From: Terriglobia bacterium
GTDB lineage: Bacteria > Acidobacteriota > Terriglobia > Bryobacterales > Bryobacteraceae
Assembly: GCA_020073615.1 (NCBI GenBank)
Contig: JAIQEX010000006.1
Span: 1-64,000 of the forward strand
Length of the DNA stretch: 64,000 nucleotides
Reading direction: 5' to 3'
The position numbers were made by a program, and so were the translations under genes. Shown in pieces: positions 25,538 through 36,128 of this stretch. The first letter of the stretch is position 1, and every line of letters starts with the position of its first letter. A model generated the notes under the pieces. That model was not told the DNA's origin, ran no database searches, and saw only the letters and a program-made list of their open reading frames with translations.

Positions 25538-26443
25538 ATGGATGTGCACCTGGTGGACGGAACCTACGAGTTGTTCCGGCACTTCTTCGCCGTGCCCCCG
25601 GCCTCGGATGCAAATGGCCTGGAGGTCGGCGCCGTGCGCGGCGTTCTGGGGTCGGTCCTGGGGTTGATCGAAGGAGGGGCGACGCACATCGGGGTTGCGA
25701 CCGATCACGTGGTGGAGTCGTTTCGCAACGATCTGTATGCCGGCTACAAGACGGCCGAAGGTGTGCCGGCGCCGTTGCTCGCGCAATTCCCGGTGCTGGA
25801 AGAGGCGCTCCAAGCCATGGGAGTGGTGGTGTGGCCGATGGTCCGCTTCGAGGCCGACGATGCCCTGGCATCCGCCGCGGCGAAAGCGGCCCGGGACGAG
25901 CGCGTGGGGCAGGTGTTTATCTGCACGCCGGACAAGGATCTGGCGCAGAGCGTGGCGGGCAATCGGGTGGTGCAACTCGACCGCATGCGCGGGATCGTGC
26001 GCGATGAAGCGGGCGTCGTATTGAAATGGGGGGTGCGGCCGGAATCGATTCCCGATTACCTGGCCGTGGTGGGCGACAGCGCGGATGGTTTTCCGGGCCT
26101 GCCGGGATGGGGGCCGAAAGCCGCTGCGCTGACCTTTTCGCGGTTTGCCCATCTGGAAGATGTTCCGCAGGACTGGCGGCTATGGCACGCTTCGCTGCGC
26201 GGCGCGCAACGCCTGTCCGCGGTGTTGCGCGAGCGGTGGAACGATGCCCTGTTGTTTCGGACCCTGGCGACGCTGCGGGTGGATGTGCCGGTCTTCGAGA
26301 CCGTGGACGAGCTCGCGTGGAAGGGTCCGGCGCCGGAGTTCGAGCGAACCTGCGAGCGGATGCAATCCCGTAGCTTACATGCTCGTGCGATGGCAGCCGT
26401 GCGGGCCCGTCTTGCACCGGGAGGCGGAGGGCGCGTAAGCTAA
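25538..26443 (+). CDS. stand-alone 5'-3' exonuclease (FEN/Pol I N-terminal-like)
   Basis: The 301-residue protein resembles the 5'-nuclease domain of DNA polymerase I without the polymerase. Metal-binding acidic residues are visible in LVDGTYELFR, MVRFEADDALA, FICTPDKDLAQ and VVGDSADGFPGLPGWGPK; the last also forms the helix-hairpin-helix. It would remove flaps or RNA primers in the cytoplasm. The gene is alone on its side, with the M1 peptidase gene starting 25 bases later on the same strand. Confidence 0.88.
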   Translation: MDVHLVDGTYELFRHFFAVPPASDANGLEVGAVRGVLGSVLGLIEGGATHIGVATDHVVESFRNDLYAGYKTAEGVPAPLLAQFPVLEEALQAMGVVVWPMVRFEADDALASAAAKAARDERVGQVFICTPDKDLAQSVAGNRVVQLDRMRGIVRDEAGVVLKWGVRPESIPDYLAVVGDSADGFPGLPGWGPKAAALTFSRFAHLEDVPQDWRLWHASLRGAQRLSAVLRERWNDALLFRTLATLRVDVPVFETVDELAWKGPAPEFERTCERMQSRSLHARAMAAVRARLAPGGGGRVS

Positions 26444-26468
26444 CATCACGGCCAGGAGAGACGAATAC

Positions 26469-29120
26469 ATGCAACTCAGACGCGTAGTCGCGTTGACCGT
26501 GGCGGCTGCCGCCCTCTCTTTTGCGGCCGGCCAGCCTCCCAAGCTGCGGCTGGCGGAACTACAGCACGTCGCCCCTACCGGCTATCGGGTCAATCTGACG
26601 CTCGATCCCGAAAAGAGCGACTTTACCGGCTCCATCGATATTCGCGTGGAAGTGAAGGAGCCGCTGAAGACAGTCTGGCTGAATGCCAGCAAGATCGTGG
26701 TGCGCGAGGCGTCGGCCACCGCCGGCGGGAAGACCCTGAAGGCCAAGTCTCTGCCGGGAGGAGACGATTTCATCGGGCTACAGTTCGCATTCGCGGTGCC
26801 CGCCGGACCCGCGGAGATCCATATCGGCTACACCGGCACGGTTCGACAGGGCGACAGCTCGGGAATTTTCCAGGCGGAGGATGGCGGCAACCACTACCTG
26901 CTCACGCAGTTTGAATCGACCGATGCGCGGGACGCATTTCCCTGCTTCGACGAGCCGTCCTACAAAGTACCCTGGCAACTCACGCTAGTTGTTCCCTCGC
27001 AGAATCAGGCCGTCAGCAACACGCCGTCCCAATCGCAAATCAGTGTGGGAGCCGTAACGACTTACATTTTCAAGGAAACCAAGCCGCTGCCCAGTTACCT
27101 GGTGGCGTTCGCCGTCGGCCCGTTCGAGTTCGTGGATGCGGGCACCGCGGGGAAGAACCATTTCCCGGTGCGCATCGTCACTCCCAAGGGCAGGGCCAGT
27201 GAGGCGCGGTTTGCAGCCGAGGTGACGGCCACTATTCTGACGCGCCTGGAAGATTACTTCGGGATTCCGTTCCCGTACGAAAAATCGGACCAGGTGGCGG
27301 TTCCCGTGACACTGTTCGGCGCCATGGAGAACGCGGGCATGGTGACTTACGTGCAGTCGAGCCTGCTCGCCAAACCGGAAACCGACACCATCAGCCGCCA
27401 GCGCGGATATGTCGCGGTGGCGGCGCACGAGCTCTCCCACCAGTGGTTCGGCGATCTGGTTACCACGGAATGGTGGAACGACCTGTGGCTGAATGAAGCC
27501 TTCGCCACCTGGATGGAGCAGAAGCTGGTCGCCGAATGGAAGCCCGAGTGGAAAACGCGCATCGACGCGGTGGATTCCAAGCTATTCGCGCAGGATCAGG
27601 ACAGCCTGGTCACGGCGCGGAAGATCCGGCAGGCCATCGAAACGAAGGGCGATATCGCCAACGCGTTCGACGGCATCACGTACAACAAGGGCGCCGCGGT
27701 CATCGGCATGTTTGAAAGCTGGATGGGCCCGGAAGCGTTCCGCAAGGGAGTGCAGAGCTACTTGCAGCGGTATGCCTACCGCACTGCGACCGCCGGCGAT
27801 TTCCTCGATTCGCTGAGCTCGGCCGCACAGAAAGATGTCACCAAATCCTTTTCGACTTTTCTGAACCAGGCCGGCGTTCCGGTGGTCTCGGTGGCGCTGG
27901 ACTGCCGGCAGACCGCGCCCGTACTGCATCTGGAACAGGCGCGGTTCTTCCCGCTGGGCTCGAAGGGCGCCGCCCCGCAGGTCTGGGAGATCCCGATCTG
28001 CGTGCGTTACGGTACCGGCAGCGGGAGTCAAGGTGCGTGCACGCTGATGACCCAGCCCAAACTGGACTGGGCGCTCCAGGAAGCGAAAAGCTGCCCGGCG
28101 TGGGTCTATGCCGACGACCGGGCCCAGGGCTACTACCGCATGGATTATCGCGGCGGGCTCCTTACCGCGCTGACCAACGGTGACGGAGCGGCCGGCCTGG
28201 GCGCCCCGGAGCGCGTGGAGCTGCTCGGCAATGCGCAAGCGATGACCAATGCCGGCAAGCTCCCCGCGGCGGACGCCCTGAAGCTGGCGGAGACCTTTCA
28301 CGCCGATCCCGAGCGCGATGTTGTGGAGCGGGCGCTCAATGTGGCGCTTTCTCCCTACCCGGACCTGGTTCCGAACGGCCTGATAGCGAACTACCGCCGC
28401 TTCCTGCTGAAGAACTTTCAGGCGCGCGCCCAGGAACTTGGCTGGAGCCACCGCGCGGGCGAGCCCGACGATGTGCGGCTGCTCCGGCCGACCCTGGTGA
28501 GCGCCGTTGCAACTACCGGAGGCGACCAGGATCTGGCCAAGCAGGCGCGGGATCTCACGGACAAATGGTTTCAAAACCGCGGCGCCGTGGACCCGGAGGT
28601 TGCGGGCGCCGTGTTCCGCACAGCCGCTTACTATGGCGATGCGGCGCTCTTCCACCGCTTCCTGGCGGAGTTCAAGAGCACCCAGGACCGGCAGGAGAAG
28701 TCCAGACTGCTCGGCGCTATGACTGCGTTCCGCGATCGCTCCGCCATTGAGGCCGGCCTGCAGGCGTTGCTTTCGAAGGATGTGGCCCTCTCCGAGGCGT
28801 TTCCCCTGCTGTTCGCGGGAGCGTCGGAACCCGCGACGCGCACCATGCCGTTCGAATTTGTCAAAGCGCACTTCGACCAGATCATGAGTGGGCATCCCAG
28901 CATCTTCGGCAACGATCTCGGCTCCTTCCTGCCGGGTGTCGGCGGGGCCTTCTGCGACGCCAAATCGCGGGGCGAATTGCAGGCCTTCTTCGCGCCGCGG
29001 GTCGATAAGTACACGGGCGCCCCGCGCGCTCTGGCGCAGGCGATCGAGGGCATCGATCTGTGCATTGCGATCAAGGCCGCCCAGGAACCGAGCGTGGCCG
29101 CGTTCCTGGAGAAGTATTGA
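26469..29120 (+). CDS. M1 family aminopeptidase, exported
   Basis: The 883-residue enzyme removes N-terminal residues from peptides with a zinc ion. A signal peptide ([18 protein letters not shown]) directs it out of the cytoplasm. The exopeptidase motif GAMEN is at residues 284-288, the zinc ligands are His320 and His324 in HELSH and Glu343 in NEAF, with the expected 18-residue spacing. The C-terminal third is an alpha-helical ERAP1-like domain. The ribosome-binding site AGGAGAGA precedes the ATG at 26469. Its last codons run almost into mtnA. Confidence 0.95.
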   Translation: MQLRRVVALTVAAAALSFAAGQPPKLRLAELQHVAPTGYRVNLTLDPEKSDFTGSIDIRVEVKEPLKTVWLNASKIVVREASATAGGKTLKAKSLPGGDDFIGLQFAFAVPAGPAEIHIGYTGTVRQGDSSGIFQAEDGGNHYLLTQFESTDARDAFPCFDEPSYKVPWQLTLVVPSQNQAVSNTPSQSQISVGAVTTYIFKETKPLPSYLVAFAVGPFEFVDAGTAGKNHFPVRIVTPKGRASEARFAAEVTATILTRLEDYFGIPFPYEKSDQVAVPVTLFGAMENAGMVTYVQSSLLAKPETDTISRQRGYVAVAAHELSHQWFGDLVTTEWWNDLWLNEAFATWMEQKLVAEWKPEWKTRIDAVDSKLFAQDQDSLVTARKIRQAIETKGDIANAFDGITYNKGAAVIGMFESWMGPEAFRKGVQSYLQRYAYRTATAGDFLDSLSSAAQKDVTKSFSTFLNQAGVPVVSVALDCRQTAPVLHLEQARFFPLGSKGAAPQVWEIPICVRYGTGSGSQGACTLMTQPKLDWALQEAKSCPAWVYADDRAQGYYRMDYRGGLLTALTNGDGAAGLGAPERVELLGNAQAMTNAGKLPAADALKLAETFHADPERDVVERALNVALSPYPDLVPNGLIANYRRFLLKNFQARAQELGWSHRAGEPDDVRLLRPTLVSAVATTGGDQDLAKQARDLTDKWFQNRGAVDPEVAGAVFRTAAYYGDAALFHRFLAEFKSTQDRQEKSRLLGAMTAFRDRSAIEAGLQALLSKDVALSEAFPLLFAGASEPATRTMPFEFVKAHFDQIMSGHPSIFGNDLGSFLPGVGGAFCDAKSRGELQAFFAPRVDKYTGAPRALAQAIEGIDLCIAIKAAQEPSVAAFLEKY

Positions 29121-29128
29121 CGCCCGGC

Positions 29129-30154
<1,026 letters not shown>

Positions 30155-30904
30155 ATGTTCACGCTCGCAAGTCTGCTGGCCTTGTGCTTCGCTGCTCTCT
30201 GGTGGTTCGTCCACAACGATGCCGCCGAGTATCGGGCCTTCAAGCTGCTGAGGGAAACCGCCGCCCGCCAGAGACGCTATCGCGCGTGGGTGCTGAAGAG
30301 CTTTCTGCTCTTTTCGGGCGCCACCATCGTCAGCCTGGGGATCCTGGACCGGCTGCGCGCGCTGACCGTCTTCCCGGACGAGTTCCGCGCTCTGTCCGGA
30401 GCCGTGCAGTCGTGCCTGCCGCAGAAGCAACTCCCGCACGCCGGATTCCTCGCGGGGTTCGCCGCTGCGGCGGTGGCAGGCATCGCCGCGGGGGCATTGG
30501 TCATGAAAGCGCTCCACCGCAAGGCAGCGCCGGTGCCGTCCCTCGGCGATATCGAACCTCTCATGCCCCGAAACGGGCCGGAAACCGCCTGGGCCGCCTT
30601 GCTGTCCCTCAATGCCGGCCTGAGCGAAGAGCTCTTCTTCCGATTGCTTTTGCCGCTGCTACTCGCCGGGCTGTCGGGGAATGCGGCGCTCTCGTTTGCC
30701 ATCGCCGCGCTCGTCTTCGGCGCGGTGCACCTCTACCAGGGACCAGTGGGCATGGTCGCGACGGCGATTCTGGGGCTGGCGTTTACCGTCCTCTATCTCT
30801 GGACCGGGAACCTTTGGATCGCGGCCGGCGCACACGCCCTTCTGGACCTGCTGGGATTGGTGGTTCGCCCGGCCATTGCGCGCGTGATCGGTATTTTACA
30901 ATGA
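30155..30904 (+). CDS. CPBP family intramembrane metalloprotease (CAAX protease-like)
   Basis: The 249-residue protein has about six hydrophobic segments. The Abi/CPBP motifs are NAGLSEELFFRLLLP (EE...R), LVFGAVHLYQG (second metal histidine) and AGAHALLDL (third). It begins immediately after the mtnA stop, so the genes are probably cotranscribed, though no joint role is known. Substrate unknown. Confidence 0.85.
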   Translation: MFTLASLLALCFAALWWFVHNDAAEYRAFKLLRETAARQRRYRAWVLKSFLLFSGATIVSLGILDRLRALTVFPDEFRALSGAVQSCLPQKQLPHAGFLAGFAAAAVAGIAAGALVMKALHRKAAPVPSLGDIEPLMPRNGPETAWAALLSLNAGLSEELFFRLLLPLLLAGLSGNAALSFAIAALVFGAVHLYQGPVGMVATAILGLAFTVLYLWTGNLWIAAGAHALLDLLGLVVRPAIARVIGILQ

Positions 30905-30914
30905 AGGGAATTCC

Positions 30915-31433
30915 ATGCGCACGATTCTCACGATTCTGCTCTGCTCGGCTGCCCTTTTTGCCGCCGATCCCATACGCCGCGCGCCCGGCTTTTCTCTCAT
31001 GGATTCCAACGGGCAACTGCACGATCTCGCCGATTACCGCGGCAAGGTCGTCGTCCTCGAGTTCATGCAGACCACCTGTCCGCACTGCGCCGCCTTCGCT
31101 CCCATCCTGCAGCAGGTCCAGCAAAAATACGGCGACAAAATCGCGATCATCGCGGTTACCGATCCTCCCGACAACCTGAGCACCCTGTCCGCCTACGTCG
31201 CCGGGCACAAGGTGACCTATCCGGTGGTTCTCGACTGCGGCCAGGCGGCGTACTCGTACGTCCGAAGCCGTACGCTCAACTTCCCGCACGTTTATCTCAT
31301 CGACGGCGCCGGCATGATCCGCAACGATTACGAGTACGGCCCGCTCACGCGCGACATCTTCGAAGGCAAGGCGCTGTTCCTCGAAATCGACCGGTTGCTG
31401 GGGGGCGCGGCGACTCCCGCGAAGCGGAGGTAA
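30915..31433 (+). CDS. exported TlpA/AhpC-like thioredoxin-fold protein
   Basis: The 172-residue protein has a signal peptide (MRTILTILLCSAALFAAD) and a thioredoxin-fold domain with the redox pair Cys55-Pro-His-Cys58 in MQTTCPHCAAF. It would reduce or oxidise thiols in the periplasm. The cis-proline region is LNFPHVYLIDGAG. AAGGGAAT precedes the ATG at 30915, and the gap to the CPBP gene is 10 bases. Confidence 0.88.
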   Translation: MRTILTILLCSAALFAADPIRRAPGFSLMDSNGQLHDLADYRGKVVVLEFMQTTCPHCAAFAPILQQVQQKYGDKIAIIAVTDPPDNLSTLSAYVAGHKVTYPVVLDCGQAAYSYVRSRTLNFPHVYLIDGAGMIRNDYEYGPLTRDIFEGKALFLEIDRLLGGAATPAKRR

Positions 31434-31448
31434 GCGCGCCTTCTATCT

Positions 31449-31635
31449 CACCGCCGAGACGCCGAGGCGCCGAGAAATCCAAGAGGAGATCCTCGCAGCT
31501 CGACTGTCTCTGCGTCCTCGCATTCTCGTGATTTGGCCTTTCAGCGGTCCGCATAGGCTAAGACCTGAGAGCGCAGAGGAAGCTGAGACCGCCGAGCCAT
31601 TCCACCCGGTTCTCGGCGCCTCGGCGTCACAGCGG
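31449..31635. repeat. 187-bp element with near-identical terminal inverted repeats
   Basis: The left arm at 31449-31476 and the right arm at 31610-31635 share 20 bases in inverted orientation (GACGCCGAGGCGCCGAGAA and its complement), with a few mismatches further out. The arms are built from short CCGAG units. The interior has no coding frame. Short palindromic elements of this kind are scattered in acidobacterial genomes; the exact family is unknown to me. Confidence 0.5.
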
Positions 31636-31678
31636 TTCATACATGTGGCAGGTCTGAATGGACCTCTCCAGCCTAAGG

Positions 31679-32090
31679 TTAGAACGTCACCTTGGCCGAG
31701 AACTGTATCGAACGCGCCGGTAACTGGTTGGTGATGCCCGCCAGCGGCGCCCCGAACCCGGGACCCGCTGTGGCGCCGTTGCCGAAGCGCCGCTGTAGCG
31801 CACAAAACTCGCGTGGTTGAACACGTTGAACGATTCCGCCCGCCGCACCAGGTGCACCCGTTCACTGCCCAGCGCGAACGGCCGCTCTAAGAACGGCGAG
31901 ATCTCGTAGATCGCATTGCCGCGCCCGGCGTTGCGCCCCACCACCACGCCGTTGATCGCCGGACGGTCCGTAGTGGCGCCGTTGTTTCCGCCGTTGGTCG
32001 TCCCGGTGGTGAAGTTATTGGGCAGCCCCGAGGCCGGCATGGCCACCGCGCCCATGGTGATCGCGAGCCGGCCGCTGGAGTTCAGTTCTC
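31679..32090 (-). pseudogene. C-terminal remnant of an Oar-like TonB-dependent receptor
   Basis: The minus strand reads the typical end of an Oar-type barrel: GRGNAIYEISPFLERPF, then RAESFNVFNHASFVRYSG, and in another frame AGITNQLPARSIQFSAKVTF with a TAA at 31679-31681. A frameshift near 31770 separates the parts. Nothing of the N-terminal 800 residues is present. It is a dead fragment; the intact receptor in the window is at 12547-15489. Confidence 0.7.
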
Positions 32091-32144
32091 AGAAGTGACT
32101 TCTCACTCGTGCTACGATAGATCGCATCTCTTCTCAAGAGAGAT

Positions 32145-32585
32145 TTGGGGCTCTCTTGTTCCGTACAAAATACTGTGGGCCGCAGAACCATCAAACGCGG
32201 GCCGGCAAGATCGGTGGTGGACGGCAAGGGCTTCCGCCTCGCCGACGAGATTCGCTACATCCAGGACAAGGCCGCCGACCATGACGCGCGCACGGTCACC
32301 ATTGGCCAACTGATCCTATTCTCCACTGACACCGGTGATGCCTGGCTGCTCGAAATCACGGATCAACTTGCCGTCCGACTGGCCAGGGACGGTGACCTCG
32401 AATCGATCCATTTGGAGGAGACCGATACCAGTTTCGCCATCGAATGGAAGGGACACTATAGAATCGAGGGGCCCGCCTTTGTCTACGCCGACCGCGATAC
32501 TGGCCGCGTTACGACCATTCTCGGCTACCCTACGCGGAAAATCGCGCAAGCCGCTGATCCGAAAATTTCAAATATGTTTGGCTAG
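32145..32585 (+). CDS. conserved hypothetical protein, about 120-146 aa
   Basis: The frame opens with TTG at 32145, but the ordered part starts near VVDGKGFRLADEIRYIQDKA. It continues TVTIGQLILFSTDTGDAWLL and IHLEETDTSFAIEWKGHYRI and ends in KIAQAADPKISNMFG. The dense acidic and beta pattern and the absence of shifts suggest a living gene of unknown function. No membrane span or signal peptide. A GTG near 32218 may be the true start. Confidence 0.5.
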   Translation: MGLSCSVQNTVGRRTIKRGPARSVVDGKGFRLADEIRYIQDKAADHDARTVTIGQLILFSTDTGDAWLLEITDQLAVRLARDGDLESIHLEETDTSFAIEWKGHYRIEGPAFVYADRDTGRVTTILGYPTRKIAQAADPKISNMFG

Positions 32586-33294
32586 ATATCAGGGCATGAA
32601 ACAAGCACCCTGGGCGGGTCTGGCAGCGCGGGCAGCGCTGGCGCCGCGTCCTCCAGCAGCAGTGGAAGAGGTGAGCAGTGGCCGCTGGAGATAAGCCAGA
32701 CATATTGATTCCAACCGGCGTCTCGGCATAGATTCAACCTGTCGCGCGAAAGGAGCGACACCGAGTGCTACGCTGGGCCAGCGAGGAACTGCCGAACTCA
32801 AACCGGCGGAGATCGGCGAGCATTACGGGCGCTACCGCCTGCACGTGCCGTGTTCTGGCAGAACCGCTACAATGTCGTCCGACGGTGAAGGGGGCAGAAT
32901 ATGGAGATTCGTGTTTTACTGGGATTGACCTGAAAGCCGATACGGTGATCGTGAACTATGACGGCACTCGGGTCTGGCTGCACTGTGAAGACCGAAGTGG
33001 TCGCCGAAAACGATTCAAAAACACGTCGATAACATGTGGACGCAGTCTCCGGAAGGGCTCGTGAAGACCGAACTACGACCAGAAATGAGACCAAAGCGTC
33101 GCGGGGTTGGCTGACCTGCTTGTACGAGCCGCTGGCATCCCGAATGGCCGGCTACATCGTGAGTTTCGCTGTCGTCGCTGGGTTCTCAAATGCGCTGTGG
33201 CTCCTGATGTTTGGTGTGAACGACCAGCGCTGGAGGGAGCAGGCAAAGGCAGCAGGGCGTGAGGCACACCCAAATCCAACAAGGAGAATTCCCA
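32586..33294. other. 709-base stretch without a convincing gene; gene debris
   Basis: I see scattered protein-like pieces in different frames: AEIGEHYGRYRLHVP around 32800-32850, which is reminiscent of ParB-like N-terminal segments, and MAGYIVSFAVVAGFSNALWL around 33143-33205, a possible membrane helix. None is supported by a start, a ribosome-binding site or a frame of useful length. The stretch looks like decayed sequence. Confidence 0.35.
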
Positions 33295-33705
33295 ATGAAA
33301 CACAACACCATGTTAACCATCGCGTCTCTGCTCTCGATCCTCTTGCTGACGCTTCACATTACGGACGACATCGTCCGTGGGATATCGAAGGCCGAGAGCT
33401 CAAACATTGCGCTGCTCATCCTGGCGGTCTTCCTGTATGGGACGCTCGTGCTCCCCGAACGGCGATCGGGGCACGTCATCATGCTGCTCGTCGGATTGTT
33501 CGCGGCAGGCATGCCCGTCATCCACATGAGGGGGGCACATTACGGCGAGATCGCCAAATCCCCCGGCGGCTTTTTCTTCGTCTGGACACTCTGGGCGCTC
33601 GGCGGGCTCGGGGGCTTCACCGTCATCCTCTCGGCGCGCGGACTGTGGAGCCTGCGACGGGGCGTCCAACAACCCGAACTTGGAAAGGCCCGTTCTACGG
33701 CGTAG
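33295..33705 (+). CDS. small integral membrane protein of unknown function
   Basis: ATG at 33295 has a strong ribosome-binding site (AAGGAGAA) and opens 136 residues. Four hydrophobic segments are visible, near residues 5-22, 38-52, 60-77 and 90-112, the last containing FFFVWTLWALGGLGGFTVIL. The C-terminus is short and polar. I know no function. It is the one apparently intact gene in a decayed stretch. Confidence 0.65.
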   Translation: MKHNTMLTIASLLSILLLTLHITDDIVRGISKAESSNIALLILAVFLYGTLVLPERRSGHVIMLLVGLFAAGMPVIHMRGAHYGEIAKSPGGFFFVWTLWALGGLGGFTVILSARGLWSLRRGVQQPELGKARSTA

Positions 33706-33787
33706 TGATCGGTGCACCTGCATCGAGATCCTCTATAGCCTGTTGATTAACGGAGATGCGCAACCGGGGAAATGCAAGGAGATTGCC

Positions 33788-34245
33788 ATGAGAAGAGTTC
33801 TGCGCTTGATCCTTCGGGGCTTGATCGGCGTTGTTGCGTTGGTCGCCGTTGTTGGGTGCGCTCTTCGCCTACTTCGCCTTCTCGACTTCTCCTGAGGTGC
33901 CACGATTGTCCCGCATCCTGACCCGGGGGACCATGACGCTGGGCGAACTGAAGCGGACGTATCGGACCTACGTGCCGCGGGGACTCGCAAAAGGAGCGCC
34001 GCTGGTGATAGTGATGCACGGCGCGGGCGAAAACGGCGCGCTAATTCGGAATCGAGACAGCTTACGGATTTGAGCGCCTTGCGGAGGAACACGGCTTTGC
34101 GGTCGTCTATCGGTCGCGGCGGTGTCGGCAAATGTGCCGTCGCCGGAGAATTTCAAGTGCAAGCCCACGGGGCAAGGCACCTCTTCCGTCATGATCATGA
34201 ACGGTACGGACGACCCCCTGGTCCCGTTCGACGGTGGTTCGGTTA
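33788..34245 (+). pseudogene. LpqC-type esterase / PHB depolymerase-like gene, broken
   Basis: After AAGGAG, ATG at 33788 opens a signal-anchor sequence (RLILRGLIGVVALVAVVG). A frameshift near 33855 leads into LGALFAYFAFST, then TRGTMTLGELKRTYRTYVP and APLVIVMHGAGENGALI, the start of an alpha/beta-hydrolase of the LpqC/feruloyl esterase type. A second shift near 34045 leads to YGFERLAEEHGFAVVY, and after a deletion the text jumps to NFKCKPTGQGTSSVMIMNGT. The serine elbow and the rest are missing. The remnant runs into the 3' end of the convergent PEP-CTERM gene. Confidence 0.65.
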
Positions 34246-34259
34246 GATTTTTCGTCCGC

Positions 34260-34865
34260 TCACGCGTGGCGGAAGCGCAGCAGGCCCAGGCCGATCAGCG
34301 GAAGGCCCAGCAGCACGAGCGTGCCGGGCTCGGGCGTCCCGGTGACTTCCAGGGCGGTCTGCACATTCTGGAATCCCGTGTCCGAGCGCCAGGTCTCACC
34401 GCCATCCAGGCTGTACCTGTAGTTCCCGAGCTGCAAGGCGTCGTTCCAGGCCCAGTATATGCGGGTGTTCGGGTCGCTCGCGTTATCGGTAAAGGTGACC
34501 CAGTACAACGTGGATGTCAGAAGCAGCGGGTGCAGCACGGAATCCAGCGTGACGATGCTGCCGTTCATCTGAAATGCCGGCGCGGTGAAGCTCTCGATCA
34601 CGTTTCCCGGGCTTCCTGCGTTGTCGTCGCGGAGATCGATCACGGCAGTGCCTGCCGGCTCCATGGCGATTTTGACGCTGATCTGCGCGAGCAGCGCATC
34701 GGTCGAAGGCGTGAACCCCTGGGCGTGAACCCAGGACCCCGGCATACCGAGGAAGGGGCCGTTGTTGGCGGGGAAGTTGCTGAACAGGACGGTGTTGGCG
34801 CCGAGTGGCGCCCCCAGCGCCAACCACGTCAGCAGAAGCAGAGAGGTGGTGCGTAAGGACATCAT
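34260..34865 (-). CDS. PEP-CTERM sorted exported protein
   Basis: The 201-residue protein has a signal peptide (MMSLRTTSLLLLTWLALGAPLGA) and a C-terminal PEP-CTERM tail: PEP in VTGTPEPGTLV, a hydrophobic span LVLLGLPLIGLGLL, and the basic end RFRHA. Such tails are cut by an exosortase and tie secretion to exopolysaccharide production. The middle part is a beta-rich domain of unknown role, with choice-of-anchor-like sequence (DLRDDNAGSPGNVIESF). The start at 34865 follows AAAGGCAAC. No exosortase gene is in this window. Confidence 0.85.
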   Translation of the reverse strand: MMSLRTTSLLLLTWLALGAPLGANTVLFSNFPANNGPFLGMPGSWVHAQGFTPSTDALLAQISVKIAMEPAGTAVIDLRDDNAGSPGNVIESFTAPAFQMNGSIVTLDSVLHPLLLTSTLYWVTFTDNASDPNTRIYWAWNDALQLGNYRYSLDGGETWRSDTGFQNVQTALEVTGTPEPGTLVLLGLPLIGLGLLRFRHA

Positions 34866-35105
34866 GTGTTGCCTTTCGTTAGAGATATTAAGGCCCGTTA
34901 ATCTACCTGTCAATGCTCTTCAGGCAGAATCCCGAGGTTTCTTCCGCGATTGGGATATAGCCGTCATAGGAGTTCAGGACCGCTAGAAAACCGGGTAATC
35001 ACCGGAGGACGCGCCGTAAGTGTTCGCAGTGATCGGCCGTGGGGAGCCGCAATCGTGGGGCGGGCCTGTGCGGTACCCTGGAGATGGTTCGATTGCCAGG
35101 GGTTT

Positions 35106-36128
35106 ATGAAACTTCGTGAGCTTGCCGAAACGCTGGGGTGCCGCCTGGCGGGCGATGGGGACCTGGAAATCAGCGGCGTGGCCGGGATGGAACACGCCGG
35201 TCCGGGAGATCTCACGTTTCTCGCCAATCCCAAATACGGGCCCAAGGTGAAATACTCCAGGGCGAGCGCCATCCTGGTTTCCGAGGCGATCTCCGGGCTC
35301 GATCTCGCTTGCGTGGTCTCGGATAACCCGTACCTGGATTTCGCGCGCGCCCTGGCGCTGTTTTATCAGCCGCCACGGCCACCCGCGGGAATCCACTCCC
35401 TGGCGTATGTGGCGTCCAGCGCGGTGGTGGGCGAGAACTGCTCCATCGGGCCGTTTGCCGTGGTCGGGGAGCGGGCGCGCCTGGGGCGCAACGCGGTGCT
35501 GCATCCCCACGCGGTCATCTATGAAGGCGCGGAGATCGGCGACGACTTTGTGGCCCACTCGCACGCCGCGGTGCGCGAGTTCTGCCGGATCGGGAACCGC
35601 GTGATCCTGCAAAATGGCGTGGTAGTGGGGGGCGACGGCTTCGGCTTCGCACGCCGCGCGGACGGCACCCATGCCAAGATCGTGCAATCCGGCGTGACGG
35701 TGATCGAAGACGATGTGGAGATCCAGACTTTGACGTCGGTGGACCGGGCCACGGTGGGAGAAACGCGCGTCAGACGGGGCGCCAAGATCGACAGCCTGGT
35801 GCAGGTTGGGCACGCGTGCGTGGTGGGGGAGGATAATATCGTCTGCGCGCAGACGGGGCTGGCGGGGAGCACCGTATTGGAGCGCAACGTGCTGCTGGCG
35901 GGACAGGTGGGGTCCGCAGGACACCTGACGGTGCACGACGGGGCGATTGTCTATGCGCAGAGCGGGATTGGCGGCGATGTCGCGGCGGGAACGCGCATTT
36001 CCGGGTCGCCCGCCTTCGCGGCCAACGAGTGGCTGCGCGCCGTAACGGCCTTTCCCAAGCTGCCTGAATTGCTGAAGACCGTAAGGGAATTGAAGAAAAA
36101 AGTCGATGAGTTAGAGAAGCATGGATAA
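35106..36128 (+). CDS. lpxD: LpxD, UDP-3-O-acylglucosamine N-acyltransferase
   Basis: LpxD adds the second acyl chain in lipid A synthesis, in the cytoplasm. The N-terminal LpxD domain (MKLRELAETLGCRLAGDGDL, then PGDLTFLANPKY) is followed from about residue 100 by a left-handed beta-helix of hexapeptide repeats. The catalytic histidine is probably the one in VQVGHACVVGEDN. ATG at 35106 gives 340 residues, the usual length; a longer upstream frame has no homology. The C-terminal helix ends KKKVDELEKHG and overlaps the next gene by 8 bases. Presence of lpxD shows a lipopolysaccharide-type outer membrane. Confidence 0.95.
   Translation: MKLRELAETLGCRLAGDGDLEISGVAGMEHAGPGDLTFLANPKYGPKVKYSRASAILVSEAISGLDLACVVSDNPYLDFARALALFYQPPRPPAGIHSLAYVASSAVVGENCSIGPFAVVGERARLGRNAVLHPHAVIYEGAEIGDDFVAHSHAAVREFCRIGNRVILQNGVVVGGDGFGFARRADGTHAKIVQSGVTVIEDDVEIQTLTSVDRATVGETRVRRGAKIDSLVQVGHACVVGEDNIVCAQTGLAGSTVLERNVLLAGQVGSAGHLTVHDGAIVYAQSGIGGDVAAGTRISGSPAFAANEWLRAVTAFPKLPELLKTVRELKKKVDELEKHG

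Noticed and set aside
29060-29128. An mtnA start upstream at 29060
   Set aside because: It lies inside the aminopeptidase gene and adds residues not found in the family; ATG 29129 gives the normal length.
32700-33060. A ParB-like gene start (AEIGEHYGRYRLHVP)
   Set aside because: Only a 15-residue resemblance in a region with stops in the same frame shortly after; too little to call a gene.
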